Assembly: GCA_964446585.1 (NCBI GenBank)
Contig: CAYUPI010000009.1
Span: 102,671-166,670, forward strand
Direction of reading: 5' to 3'
Length of the DNA: 64,000 bases
From: CAYUPI01 sp964446585
GTDB taxonomy: Bacteria > Verrucomicrobiota > Verrucomicrobiia > Limisphaerales > UBA8199
The notes under the pieces are model-generated. The model did no database searches and was not told the origin of the DNA. It worked only from the letters and a program-made list of their open reading frames with translations. Positions 45,828 through 55,325 of this stretch are shown piece by piece. The translations under genes were made by a program, and so were the position numbers. The stretch's first letter is position 1; the number at the start of each line of letters is the position of its first letter.

Positions 45828-46745
45828 ATGCAGCAGACAAAGTCCCGACACGCTCGGTCGGCAGTTGGTTTCACGCTACTGGAGCTGCTGGTCGTCATCG
45901 CGATCATCAGCCTGCTGGCGGCGATGCTGTTGCCCGCCCTGGCTCGCGCCAAAGCTCACTCACGCCGCATTGCCTGCCTGTCCAATCTGCGGCAAATCGG
46001 GGATGCAGCTATCCTCTACATGGACGATAACGACGGAAGCTTGTTCCATCACCACGAAGGGTGGGTGCTGGACGATGGCAGTCAGGTTGTCTCGCTGCCC
46101 CCCAACGCCGCGGCCTGTGCCGGCGGCGGCCAGGGCAACAGCCAGGCCGAGAAACCATGGGTGATCTTTTTCCAACCTTACTTGCGGTCTCGCGAGGTCG
46201 CTTTTTGTCCAGCAGATCAGACTCCGCGTTCGCATCTTCTCGCCCGTACGTTAGCTGCGTATAACGGTGGCCTGAGCGAATGGGGCACGCCGCTGCCCGG
46301 TTCAGAGTTAGCAATCGCCTTGAACGAGCGGTTGACCATTCAGAGCTATTTGCTCGATTCGATCTTCACCCACAAATCTGCGCGCTACGCGGTTGAGGGC
46401 GCCTTGTCCGGTTTCGCCACGGAAAGCCGGGTTAGCGCGCTGTCAAATCCCAATCTGATTTTGTTTTCCGAACGCAACTCGGAAGCGCTAAATAGTCCCG
46501 ATAATGATGCCTATGGCAATGTGGGCCAAGACGACTACGACACCTGGGTGGGTGAACCCGCTCTCGTGCGCTGGGGCGCCGGTAAATTCGGCGACCAGGG
46601 CTGGCTTCGCTACAATCGGCATGGCCGGGCGGCCAATTATATCTACACCGACGGGCATGCAGCGCTGTTGAGGTGGACGCAGGCCCGTCAGGACCAATTC
46701 CCCGACCACGTGGTGCGCCGGCCGTTGCTCAGTCCCCCGCCATGA
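45828..46745 (+). CDS. Stand-alone pseudopilin-like protein
   Basis: The ATG at 45828 gives 305 residues: basic leader, SAVGFTLLELLVVIAIISLL (Gly before the predicted cleavage, the canonical state), PALARAKAHSRRIACLSNLR, and a C-terminal YIYTDGHAALLRW motif. It lies inside the TPR-DUF4331-HupE group on the same strand, so it may be carried with it, but such proteins are common in this window. Confidence 0.9.
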   Translation: MQQTKSRHARSAVGFTLLELLVVIAIISLLAAMLLPALARAKAHSRRIACLSNLRQIGDAAILYMDDNDGSLFHHHEGWVLDDGSQVVSLPPNAAACAGGGQGNSQAEKPWVIFFQPYLRSREVAFCPADQTPRSHLLARTLAAYNGGLSEWGTPLPGSELAIALNERLTIQSYLLDSIFTHKSARYAVEGALSGFATESRVSALSNPNLILFSERNSEALNSPDNDAYGNVGQDDYDTWVGEPALVRWGAGKFGDQGWLRYNRHGRAANYIYTDGHAALLRWTQARQDQFPDHVVRRPLLSPPP

Positions 46746-46801
46746 ATCACGTCGCGACCGACAACAAATGAAAGCGCGAATCGAGATGAGGCTGGATGCG
46801 A

Positions 46802-46899
46802 CGCGGAGCGTATGGAGTGCGTGGACCTTGCTCCCGCCGTCGGGCGGTATAGCCCGCAGGAAAGCGCTGGCAAGCCAGTCGCACTCCATACGCTCCGCG
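46802..46899. repeat. Palindromic element with perfect 20-bp arms
   Basis: CGCGGAGCGTATGGAGTGCG at 46802-46821 is exactly inverted at 46880-46899. The centre carries further short stems (GGGCGG...AGCCCGC and GCTGGCAAGCC). It lies between the pseudopilin and the HupE-like gene. Confidence 0.85.
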
Positions 46900-47013
46900 C
46901 AGTTCCGTTCCGGTCATCCTGGCCATGGGGAGAGTGCACCGTCCGTTGGTTCCTTCCTCCCTGGCGAACACAGCTCATGCAGAGCTGCGGGGTGAGCCCG
47001 GCAGCTTGCCCCT

Positions 47014-48132
47014 ATGAGGCTCTGCTTTCCGATCCCGCTGCCTGCGCGTCGATCGACTGTTTGGCCGTGGCTGCTCGCCGCCTGGCTTGGCGCTGTCGCC
47101 ACGGTCGGCGCTCATGATCCGGGTCTAAGCACAGCGACTCTCCGACTCACGCGCACCAGGCTGGAAACCGTGCTCGTATTCGCACTCGCGGACGCGGCTC
47201 AACTCGTCGAAATGGATAAGAATCACGACGGTCAGATCTCCGACGACGAATTGTCCGCCGGGAAGGGTGAACTCCGGAAGCTCGGCCCGCAGGCACTGGA
47301 GGTCACGTTCGACGGCGTGTTGGTTCAAGCAATTGAGACGCGCTGCGAATCAGACGAAAACCAAAACGTGAGCGTCTATTTGAACTTTCCGGCCCGCCCG
47401 TTCTCCACGCTGGTCGTGCGCTCCAAATGGCTGGCTTCCTTGCCGCCCGGCCATCGCCAATTCCTGACTCTGAAGGACTCGGGCGGAGATGTTCTCGCGG
47501 AGCGATTGCTTTCGGTCAACTTCGATACCGTGACAATTCAGCGCGAAACGGCCAGCCGCCAACCAACCGCCGCCAGCCATTCATTTGTCGATTTTCTTTT
47601 GATGGGAGTGAAACATATCTGGACGGGGTACGATCATCTGCTCTTCCTGTTTGGCCTTTTGATCGTGACACGGAATTTCGCCTCCTCGGTCAAGATCATC
47701 ACGTGCTTCACGATCTCGCACTCGATCACACTGGCGGGGGCGACGCTCAGCCTGGTGCATCTCTCCAGCCGAATCGTCGAGCCGCTGATTGCCGCCTCAA
47801 TCGTGTATGTTGGGGTGGAAAACCTGTTACGAGGCGACGATCCGAAGGGCCGCTGGCTGCTGACGCTGGGTTTTGGTTTGATCCACGGTTTTGGCTTTGC
47901 CTCGGTATTGCGTGAACTGGGCGTGGGCGCCAATGGCAGCAGCATCACCGTGCCGCTGGTTTCGTTCAATCTGGGCGTCGAAGTCGGGCAAGTTGTGATC
48001 GCCGGGCTCGTGCTGCCGGTGATTTGGAAGCTGCGGACGCATCCGCAATTTGTCCGGCGCTGGGTGCCGGCTGCCTCTGTATTGGTCACACTCCTGGGCA
48101 GTTATTGGTTCGTTCAGCGCGTGTGGTTTTGA
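47014..48132 (+). CDS. HupE/UreJ-2 family membrane protein with an EF-hand
   Basis: The 372-residue protein has a signal-like start, a soluble domain with a complete EF-hand loop at residues 68-79 (DKNHDGQISDDE), then a HupE/UreJ-2 type membrane domain (MGVKHIWTGYDHLLFLFGLL, LGFGLIHGFGFASVLRELG). HupE relatives move nickel or other metals; the role of this group is open. It ends the TPR-DUF4331 set and is convergent with the TRAP permease. Confidence 0.85.
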   Translation: MRLCFPIPLPARRSTVWPWLLAAWLGAVATVGAHDPGLSTATLRLTRTRLETVLVFALADAAQLVEMDKNHDGQISDDELSAGKGELRKLGPQALEVTFDGVLVQAIETRCESDENQNVSVYLNFPARPFSTLVVRSKWLASLPPGHRQFLTLKDSGGDVLAERLLSVNFDTVTIQRETASRQPTAASHSFVDFLLMGVKHIWTGYDHLLFLFGLLIVTRNFASSVKIITCFTISHSITLAGATLSLVHLSSRIVEPLIAASIVYVGVENLLRGDDPKGRWLLTLGFGLIHGFGFASVLRELGVGANGSSITVPLVSFNLGVEVGQVVIAGLVLPVIWKLRTHPQFVRRWVPAASVLVTLLGSYWFVQRVWF

Positions 48133-48143
48133 GCGCGCAGTGC

Positions 48144-50009
48144 CTATTTGCCAAACCAGTGCGGCAGGAAGGTCGTCAGGGCCGGCAAATAGGTAATCAA
48201 AGCAAGCCCGACTATCAGAATGCATTGCATGGGGATGACGGCGCGGGAAACCTGCAATACTGGCTTGCCGAAGCGGTAGGACGAAAGAAAGATGTTGATC
48301 CCCGCGGTCGGGGTCAACAGGCCGAGCTCAAGGTTCGCCAGAAAAATGATGCCGAGATGAATCGGGTCGATACCGTAAGCCACGCCCAGCGGCACGATGA
48401 TCGGCACCACCACGACGATGGCCGAGTACATATCCATTACGCAGCCAACGACGAGCAGGCAGAAATTGAGCGCGAGAAGGAATGCGTACTTGGAATGCAC
48501 TGCGCCCGTGACCCACTCGACCGCCCGCGTTGGAACCTGGGCGTCGATGAGGTAATTAGTGAACCCCAAGGCAACGCCCAGGATGAGCAGGACGCCACCG
48601 ACCAGCAGGCCGCATTCGGCCATCACTCTTGAAATTTCCCGCGCCCCTTTGAAGTCGCGCATGATGAAAGTCTCGACCGCAAAAGCATAAAATGCGGTAA
48701 CGGCTGCGGCCTCCACCGGCGTAGCGAACCCGCCGAAGAGGGCGACCAAGGCCACAATCGGCAGCAGTAGTTCCCATTTTGCGTCCCAAAGCGCCCGCGC
48801 CGCCTCGACCCCATCGAACGGAGGCCGAGCGTCACGTTGCTTTGGCCCCAGCCGGATGCCCAGCCAGATGGCCATCGCCACCAGCAGGACACCAGGACCA
48901 AGGCCGCCCAGAAACATCCGTTCGATAGTCACACCGGCGGCCTTGGCGTTGGAACTGGCGACGATGGCATAGAGGATCAGTGGGAGCGAGGGCGGAAAGA
49001 GCAGACCCAGGCCTCCTGAGCCGGTGAGCATTCCTAGAGTTGAGCGTTCGGAGTAACGCGCGCCCAACAACACCGGCATGAGCAGTCCGCCCAGTGCCAG
49101 GATCGTCACTCCAGAGGCGCCCGTGAATGAGGTGAAAAAGGCGCAGCCCAGGACAGTGACGAAGGCCGGGCCGCCGCGAAATTGTCCCAGCAATGCCTGG
49201 AACACGCGGATCAACCTTTTTGAGGCGCCTCCTTCGGCAAGGAAATATCCGGCCAACGTAAAGAGCGGAACGGTCGGCAGCGTAGGATTGGTGACCATCG
49301 AGTAGTGAGTCAACGAGATCGAGGCGATCGGCGAGCCTTCTCCCCAAAATAACAGCAGGGCCGCGCCGCCGAGCATGACGAAGATGGGTGCGCCGAGAAC
49401 TACCGCCACAAACAAGGTCACCAGGCCAGGTACCACGAGTTTAGGGGGAGCCAGCGGCGGATGAAGTCCGATCACAACCATGCTCACTGCCACGAGCACT
49501 GCCACCAGGCGGCCGCGCCAGGTGTCTGCTGCGTGCCACAGCAGCCGCAGCGCAATGACGCCAAATCCCAAGGGCATGATCAGTTGCACCATCCAGCGTC
49601 GAATTCCATAAGCCAGCAGCGCCCCGCCGCTCTTCTCGGACTGGACCAGTTGGAGCGCCGCCAGGCAGAGGAAGACGGTAATGCCCGCGGCAAACGCGCT
49701 GCTGAATACGCGAGCGAAAGTCTGCCATCGTCCTTTCAGAAAACTGGTGAGTGTCGAGAGGGCCAGGAGCCGCCGATCGCGCGCGGCAAACATTCCACCG
49801 AGAAGGCCAACAACCAACACCAAATGCTGCTGAAACGCCGCGGAACCACTGATGCCACCGTGAAAAAGTTTGCGCCCGACGATTTCGATAAGCGGGAGCA
49901 GCATCAACACTGTCAAGGCGAGCGCGACCAGAGCATTCTCTGTCTCCCAAAGCCAACGCAGCCGGTTGGGGGAGGCGCTGTCCGGTTCAGCAATCGGCGC
50001 AGTGTTCAT
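48144..50009 (-). CDS. TRAP transporter permease, small and large subunits fused (DctQM)
   Basis: The 621-residue inner-membrane protein joins a DctQ-like part (first about 165 residues, four helices) to a DctM-like large subunit. Signature parts of DctM are SGASGVTILALGGL-like (here TSFTGASGVTILALGGLLMP), LTGSGGLGLLFPPSLPLILY and LTPTAGINIFL. TRAP systems use ion gradients to import organic acids. With the DctP-like gene and TatT lipoprotein it forms a TPAT-type system. Confidence 0.92.
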   Translation of the reverse strand: MNTAPIAEPDSASPNRLRWLWETENALVALALTVLMLLPLIEIVGRKLFHGGISGSAAFQQHLVLVVGLLGGMFAARDRRLLALSTLTSFLKGRWQTFARVFSSAFAAGITVFLCLAALQLVQSEKSGGALLAYGIRRWMVQLIMPLGFGVIALRLLWHAADTWRGRLVAVLVAVSMVVIGLHPPLAPPKLVVPGLVTLFVAVVLGAPIFVMLGGAALLLFWGEGSPIASISLTHYSMVTNPTLPTVPLFTLAGYFLAEGGASKRLIRVFQALLGQFRGGPAFVTVLGCAFFTSFTGASGVTILALGGLLMPVLLGARYSERSTLGMLTGSGGLGLLFPPSLPLILYAIVASSNAKAAGVTIERMFLGGLGPGVLLVAMAIWLGIRLGPKQRDARPPFDGVEAARALWDAKWELLLPIVALVALFGGFATPVEAAAVTAFYAFAVETFIMRDFKGAREISRVMAECGLLVGGVLLILGVALGFTNYLIDAQVPTRAVEWVTGAVHSKYAFLLALNFCLLVVGCVMDMYSAIVVVVPIIVPLGVAYGIDPIHLGIIFLANLELGLLTPTAGINIFLSSYRFGKPVLQVSRAVIPMQCILIVGLALITYLPALTTFLPHWFGK

Positions 50010-50103
50010 CTGCCATCAGCCCGGGGTTCCCAGGGAGCGCATCTGGAGCAAGCCGCGTTGATCCCATATCCGGAAGCGTTGTTCCGAGCCCCTCAGCGAG
50101 CAT

Positions 50104-51144
50104 TTATTTAGAAGGTCCGGCTGGTTTCGCTGCGCGGAAAGTGCTCAACTGAGTCATGATTTCATCATAAACGTCTGCTGGAACAGCGGCGCCGCGGACC
50201 TTTGGCAGAGCAGTTGCCACAGTCTGATCCCAATCGGCCTCAATCTCCGGCGTGAGCGTGTGGACTTTCAAGCCGCGCTTGCGCATCGCTTCGATGGATT
50301 CGTCGTTTTCGCGGCGACCGTCGGCCTTGATGAGTTTCCCGGTTTCACGGGCAGTTTTGTGAAGGACGGCCTGCGCCTCGGGCGAAAGCGCTTCCCAGGT
50401 CTTCTTCACGATGACGGCCGCGCCGACCAGCGGCACCCAATTCATGTCGAGCATGTTGGGAGCAAGATTATCGAGCTGAATAGCCAGCGCAAAAGTAGGC
50501 GGAAGGCAGACACAATCGATCAGTCCGGTTTGGAGGCTGGGGAGGATGTCCGCAACTTCCAACGGCACAGGATTGCAACCGACGGAGCGATAAACCTCCA
50601 GCTCGTTGGGTCGGCTGGCGGACACGAACAGTTTGGCCTTCCTCATATCATCGGGCGTAACCATGGGTCGTTTCGAGAAAAAGCGGACAAAGCCGGTATC
50701 GGACCAGAACAGGACGATGAAGCCTTTCGCCTCGATTCGTTTTTCGAGCATGGGCTCCATCTTTTCCTCAATGAAATCGACCTCCTGCAGGTTCTTAAAG
50801 ATTTTGGGCATCGCCTGAAGTCCGACCACGCCCGGCTCGATTTCCGCAAGGCCGGTGACGGTCAGCATCGCGGCCTGCAATTGGCCCAATCGCATGCGCC
50901 GAACCATGTCGGGCTCGCTGCCCATGGTTCCATCCGGATAGATGGTCAACGCCACCCCGCCGCCTGGGGCCTTGCGCCAGGCCTCACCCATGGCCTGAAG
51001 ATGTTTGGTGTAAGAAGAACCCTTGGGCGCCAGCGTGGCCACCCGCACTTTCACCGGCGCGGCCATCATAGTGCCTGCCCCGGCAAGCAGAAACCCGAAC
51101 ACCAAAGTGCCCGTCGCAAAATCAGAAAATCGTTTCATCATCAC
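50104..51144 (-). CDS. TRAP transporter substrate-binding protein (DctP/TatP-like)
   Basis: The 346-residue periplasmic protein has a signal peptide (TGTLVFGFLLAGAGTMMAAP) and the DctP pattern: KVRVATLAPKGSSYTKHLQA, TIYPDGTMGSEPDMVRRM, SASRPNELEVYRSVGCNPVP. The conserved arginine region of DctP that binds carboxylate reads KLFVSASRPNELE here. In TPAT systems it is a docking partner of TatT. The starts MMMKR and MKR are equally possible. The 94-bp gap before the permease start suggests an operon. Confidence 0.92.
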   Translation of the reverse strand: MMMKRFSDFATGTLVFGFLLAGAGTMMAAPVKVRVATLAPKGSSYTKHLQAMGEAWRKAPGGGVALTIYPDGTMGSEPDMVRRMRLGQLQAAMLTVTGLAEIEPGVVGLQAMPKIFKNLQEVDFIEEKMEPMLEKRIEAKGFIVLFWSDTGFVRFFSKRPMVTPDDMRKAKLFVSASRPNELEVYRSVGCNPVPLEVADILPSLQTGLIDCVCLPPTFALAIQLDNLAPNMLDMNWVPLVGAAVIVKKTWEALSPEAQAVLHKTARETGKLIKADGRRENDESIEAMRKRGLKVHTLTPEIEADWDQTVATALPKVRGAAVPADVYDEIMTQLSTFRAAKPAGPSK

Positions 51145-51226
51145 GAATCAATAAAAATTGCCAGACTTTCGCGCTCTACGCCAGCACGGAACTGCACAAC
51201 AATTTACAGAGTCCGGGCCAAATCCT

Positions 51227-51308
51227 TGTAGGAGACGACCTAAGGAGTCTCTCATCAAAAACTCCAAAATCCAAAATTGATCAGAGACTCCTTACGTCGT
51301 CTCCTACA
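51227..51308. repeat. Palindromic element, family 1, inverted loop
   Basis: Arms 51227-51257 and 51278-51308 match as inverted repeats at 29 of 31 positions. The loop 51257-51278 read in reverse complement is AATTTTGGATTTTGGAG and more, matching the loop of the element at 40420. It lies inside the TRAP gene set, between TatT and DctP. Confidence 0.9.
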
Positions 51309-51334
51309 TTTGCATAACCCCGGCGACGATCTGT

Positions 51335-52261
51335 TTATTGGGCGAGGAACAATTCGGACTTGCGCGATAGGAGCCAGCGTGCGCGCCGCTGCATGACAAG
51401 GTTAGAGAGGCGGTTGTCCGGATTGGCGTCGGGTTTCACCGCCAGGGCCTGGTTCAGGAGCGATTCGAACTCCTTCACATTTTGTTTTTGGATCGTGACC
51501 GCCTCGGCCAGGGCGACGAACGGCGAGGCATCCAGACCTTTGGAGAGCTCGACGGCGCGTTCGAAATGCTTGCGCGAGCGAGCGACCGGATCTCCCCCAG
51601 CCCCGGGCCGGCTCATTTCATATGTGATCATGAAATTGTGAATGGCACCCTCGCTATAGGCCTCGTCCAATGCCAGCGCGCGATTAATCAATGCATCCAT
51701 TGCCGGAATCTGGACAATGATCGCAGGATTGTCTTTTGAAAGCGAAATGGCTGAGCCCCAGGCTGCCGCCGTCCAGTAGAGCAGCGGCACATCGGCCTTG
51801 GTGGCAGTGAGGGCGGTGGCTTTCGGATTGCCGATCAGGCCTTTGCTGAATCCAGGATGATTTACTTCCAGGCCGCGCAGGCCATAGCGCTTTGCGCGCA
51901 GGTAGAGGCGCACAGCCCGAGCGCGCATGGCTTCAGCGGCAGCCAAATCTTTCGGTTCAATTTCGTCGGCATCCTGTTGCACAAACGCATAGGCGTATTG
52001 GGTAAAACCCTTCGACGCCGCGGCCAGCAACCCGGCATGCTGCGGATTCTCCGCGAGGAAGCTTTCCATGAGCTTGAGGCTGAAGGGAATGGCGGCCTTG
52101 ATTAGCTCAGGATCATCATCGCTGGAGAATGTCGTGCCGCTCTGGGCCAGGACATCGGACGCCTTGTTGATGGCAAAGCGGCGGATCGAACAACCGGTGG
52201 TGGCCAGGCATAAAACAAGGCTACCAAGCAAGACCGATGAAAAAATGGGATTGCGCATCAA
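51335..52261 (-). CDS. TRAP transporter-associated lipoprotein TatT
   Basis: The 308-residue protein has a lipoprotein signal (SSVLLGSLVLCLATTGCSIR, cysteine in TTGC) and helical TPR-like body typical of TatT (FAINKASDVLAQSGTTFSSD, GFTQYAYAFVQQDADEI, YWTAAAWGSAISLSKDNP). TatT forms a pore-like trimer that docks the DctP/TatP protein in Treponema; the same is expected here. It is the first gene of the tatT-dctP-dctQM set on the minus strand, with a palindromic element in the gap after it. Confidence 0.88.
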   Translation of the reverse strand: MMRNPIFSSVLLGSLVLCLATTGCSIRRFAINKASDVLAQSGTTFSSDDDPELIKAAIPFSLKLMESFLAENPQHAGLLAAASKGFTQYAYAFVQQDADEIEPKDLAAAEAMRARAVRLYLRAKRYGLRGLEVNHPGFSKGLIGNPKATALTATKADVPLLYWTAAAWGSAISLSKDNPAIIVQIPAMDALINRALALDEAYSEGAIHNFMITYEMSRPGAGGDPVARSRKHFERAVELSKGLDASPFVALAEAVTIQKQNVKEFESLLNQALAVKPDANPDNRLSNLVMQRRARWLLSRKSELFLAQ

Positions 52262-52458
52262 ATCTCTCTCAATACTCGCGTCATTAAACTCAGGTTTCGG
52301 TTCTTTGAATCGTCAATGTCCGGTCCATTCAGCCAGCCTTTTTGAAATCTGCAATGCCAAAGCAGTGGATGGTCAGGGCGCCGATGCCGCCACGATAACA
52401 TTTTCTGGCCGTCGGGGTCTTTGCCGACCTAAACTCTGATCGACTTTCAGGAACTCAA

Positions 52459-54534
52459 ATGAAATTACCTTCGTCCTGTGTGGTTTTCGGCTTGGCGGTC
52501 ATTGCATTCTATTGGTCTGGCGGCACTGCACTCCCCGAAGGGGCCAGCGAGCAGTTGCGGCTTGTCCCGTTCCCCAAGGAAGTAAGGCTGCAGCCTGGCA
52601 AATTCCCCCTAGACCGGGCGCTCGTAATCGAGGTGCCCAATGCTTCCAGCAATGTCATCGTTCAACTAATGAACGAGGAGCTGGCGCTGGCAGGGCTGAA
52701 GCCGGTCACAGCGCGGCCGTTGGAATCGGCAGTTCCCGCCTTCCGGCTCTCGGTCGAGCAAGGCCCTCTGAAGATCCTTCCGCTGCCAACGCAAGACGCG
52801 CCGGAAAGGTATGCGCTCGAAGTGCGCGCTGAAGAGGTCGTCGCGGCGGCAAACGACAACGCCGGCTTGTTCTGCGCGGCGCAAACACTCCGCCAGTTGC
52901 TGCGCGCCAATCGCCAGAGCGATTCTCTGCCCTGCCTGACCATCCGTGATTGGCCGACGCTCCGGTGGCGTGGTTTCCAGGACGACATGACGCGCGGTGC
53001 CAGTTCGACGCTCGCCAACTTGAAGACCGAGGCTGGGCTGGGGGCTTATTTCAAGTTCAACCTGATGACTTATTACATGGAGTATCAGTACGCGTTCAAA
53101 AAGCACCCGCAGATTGGCCCTACCAATGGCTCGCTGACCGCGGAGGAGCTAGCCGCGCTGGTTCGCCACGCTCACGCACTCCACCTCGACATTCTGGGGA
53201 ACCAGCAATCGTTCGGGCACTTCAGCCGGATTCTCGAACATCCCGAGTTCTCGCGGCTGCGTGAAACCCCCGACGTTCTGACGCCCGTTCGCGAGGAGAC
53301 CTACCAATTGCTCGACGATTTCTACTCCGAGGTCTGTCCGGTGCTGCCGTTCCCATGGTTCAATGTGTGCTGCGACGAAACCGCCGGGCTGGGCACCGGA
53401 CCCTCGCGCGACCTGGCAGGCAGCATCGGTGTTGGCGGCGTGTACGCGCGTCACCTTGTTCGGTTGCATGACTTGCTCCGGGACAAGTACCGCAAGCGCA
53501 TGATGATGTGGGGCGACATCATCCTTCAGCACCCTGACCATCTCAAAGAGATTCCCAAGGACACCATCCTGTTGAGCTGGGGCTACGATGCGCGGCCGAG
53601 TTTCGAAGACCAGATTCTTCCCTTCGCCAAATCGGGCTACGAGTTTTTTATTTGTCCCGGCGTGAGTGATTGGAGCCGGATTTTGCCGGACTTCGGGGTC
53701 GCTAGGACCAACATTTACAACTTCGTCCGCGACGGCGCCAAACATGGGGCCATCGGCATGATTAACACCGATTGGGAGGATGACGGCGAAGCTCTGAAGG
53801 CGGTTAAATGGCACGCGGATGCGTGGGCCGCTGAATGCGCCTGGAACGGCGCCGCAAATTCGGCAGAGCTTTTCAACCGCCGCGTTGGGGCGGTGCTGTT
53901 TGGCGAGAAGGGAGATAACTTCGGCCAGGCGGTCGAGTTGCTCTCGCACGCGCATCGCCTGCCAGGCATGAATGGAATGTTCAATTCGCGCTTTTGGGAC
54001 ATGCGCTTTGTGCCCGCGTCGAGTCCCGCCGCGATAGAGTCCGAGGCCACCAATCTCCTGGCGGTGGTGGATCCCGCGCTGCACCTTCTCCAGGCCTGCC
54101 GTCAAGAGGCCAGGCACAACCAGCATGTGTTAGATGCGTTCATTTTTGGGGCTCGCCGCATGGAGCTAATCGGACGGCGGATGTTGGACGGCCTCGAGGC
54201 CGCGCAGCTCTCTACAAGAGCATATGACGCTTCGGTCAGCAGGGACCCCGAGCCCAAGGATACAGGCGTGGATTGCAAAGCCACGCTTCAGCGCGTCGAA
54301 CAGCTCATTCGCAAAAACCGTGATGCTCATCAGGCGCTAGCCCGGCAATTCGCCGCGCTTCGGCTCCTGGAGAGCAAACCATACGCGCTCGACTGGACTC
54401 TGATGCGCTATACCAATGCCGTGAGCAGCTATGAGTCATTATTGCAAAAGCTCGACGCCGCGCAAAAAGCCACCACCGCCGGCCAGCGCCTGCCGCCACC
54501 GGAAGAAATCGGGCTGGTGAAGCCTAAACCCTAA
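52459..54534 (+). CDS. Secreted GH20-like beta-N-acetylhexosaminidase
   Basis: The 691-residue protein has a signal peptide (SSCVVFGLAVIAFYWSGGTA), the GH20 N-terminal domain (RLVPFPKEVRLQPGKFPLDR) and a TIM barrel with the expected catalytic Asp-Glu pair at Asp306-Glu307 (WFNVCCDETAGLG). Further typical parts are RWRGFQDDMTRG and INTDWEDDGEA. It should release terminal N-acetylhexosamines from glycans. The next gene starts 2 bp after the stop, so the two form an operon. Confidence 0.85.
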   Translation: MKLPSSCVVFGLAVIAFYWSGGTALPEGASEQLRLVPFPKEVRLQPGKFPLDRALVIEVPNASSNVIVQLMNEELALAGLKPVTARPLESAVPAFRLSVEQGPLKILPLPTQDAPERYALEVRAEEVVAAANDNAGLFCAAQTLRQLLRANRQSDSLPCLTIRDWPTLRWRGFQDDMTRGASSTLANLKTEAGLGAYFKFNLMTYYMEYQYAFKKHPQIGPTNGSLTAEELAALVRHAHALHLDILGNQQSFGHFSRILEHPEFSRLRETPDVLTPVREETYQLLDDFYSEVCPVLPFPWFNVCCDETAGLGTGPSRDLAGSIGVGGVYARHLVRLHDLLRDKYRKRMMMWGDIILQHPDHLKEIPKDTILLSWGYDARPSFEDQILPFAKSGYEFFICPGVSDWSRILPDFGVARTNIYNFVRDGAKHGAIGMINTDWEDDGEALKAVKWHADAWAAECAWNGAANSAELFNRRVGAVLFGEKGDNFGQAVELLSHAHRLPGMNGMFNSRFWDMRFVPASSPAAIESEATNLLAVVDPALHLLQACRQEARHNQHVLDAFIFGARRMELIGRRMLDGLEAAQLSTRAYDASVSRDPEPKDTGVDCKATLQRVEQLIRKNRDAHQALARQFAALRLLESKPYALDWTLMRYTNAVSSYESLLQKLDAAQKATTAGQRLPPPEEIGLVKPKP

Positions 54535-54536
54535 TT

Positions 54537-55325
54537 ATGAAAAGGGTCTATTACATCGGTGACTGGGCCGTTCAATTGGGACCAGTCTATGCCGAAACTT
54601 CGTTCAACCATGCCGCGAAGGGGCTGGACATGATCAACTACGGTCATTGGCTGCTGGAAGCCATCGAGTCGAGCGGCGAATTTCAGGTCAAGAGCGTGCC
54701 GACCTGGGAATTCTACAATATGGAACCGGGCGGCTTCGAGAAGGTCCTGGCAGAGTACGACATCATCATTTTCTCGGACGTCGAGGCCAAGAACTTCCAG
54801 CTCAATCCGTCCTTCTTCAATCGCAAACTGTTCGGCACCCGGGTGCTGACGTTTCCGGATCGCACGCGGCTGAGCGTCGAGGCAGTCAAGTCAGGCACGC
54901 ACATGATGTTTTTGGGCGGCTGGCTCAGCTTCAATGGCGAGCTCGGAAAAGGCGGTTGGGGGCGCACACCGCTGCGGGAGATTTTGCCGGTGCGATGTCT
55001 GGATTACGAAGATCTGCGTGAGAGCACCGAAGGCTTTCGGGCCGAACCCGCTGCGCAAAAACACGCGGTCTTGAGCGGCCTGAAGCTGGCAACCATGCCG
55101 CCGGTGTTGGGATACAATCGGGTGCTGCCCCGCGATGGCTGCGAAGTGCTTGCTACATGGCAGAACGAGGGCGACCCTGCGATTGCCGTCGGGCAGTTTG
55201 GCAAAGGCCGAGTGCTGGCCTACACATCCGACCCTGCTCCTCACTGGGGGTGTAATTTCGTGTTTTGGAAACAGTACGCGCGCCTGTGGGTCAATGCGTG
55301 CCGATGGCTGGTGCAAGGGTCCTGA
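54537..55325 (+). CDS. GATase1-like (putative glutamine amidotransferase fold) protein
   Basis: The 262-residue cytoplasmic protein matches the DJ-1/GATase1-like group used in secondary sugar metabolism (YYIGDWAVQLGPVYAETSFN, EYDIIIFSDVEAKNF, SGTHMMFLGGWLSFNGELGK, FGKGRVLAYTSDPAPHWG). The usual nucleophile cysteine of class I amidotransferases is not seen in the GGW region, so catalysis is unclear. It is coupled to the GH20-like gene. Confidence 0.78.
   Translation: MKRVYYIGDWAVQLGPVYAETSFNHAAKGLDMINYGHWLLEAIESSGEFQVKSVPTWEFYNMEPGGFEKVLAEYDIIIFSDVEAKNFQLNPSFFNRKLFGTRVLTFPDRTRLSVEAVKSGTHMMFLGGWLSFNGELGKGGWGRTPLREILPVRCLDYEDLRESTEGFRAEPAAQKHAVLSGLKLATMPPVLGYNRVLPRDGCEVLATWQNEGDPAIAVGQFGKGRVLAYTSDPAPHWGCNFVFWKQYARLWVNACRWLVQGS

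Noticed and set aside
50260..51231. Plus-strand open frame of 323 residues
   Set aside because: Antisense to the DctP-like gene; His/Arg-rich shadow.
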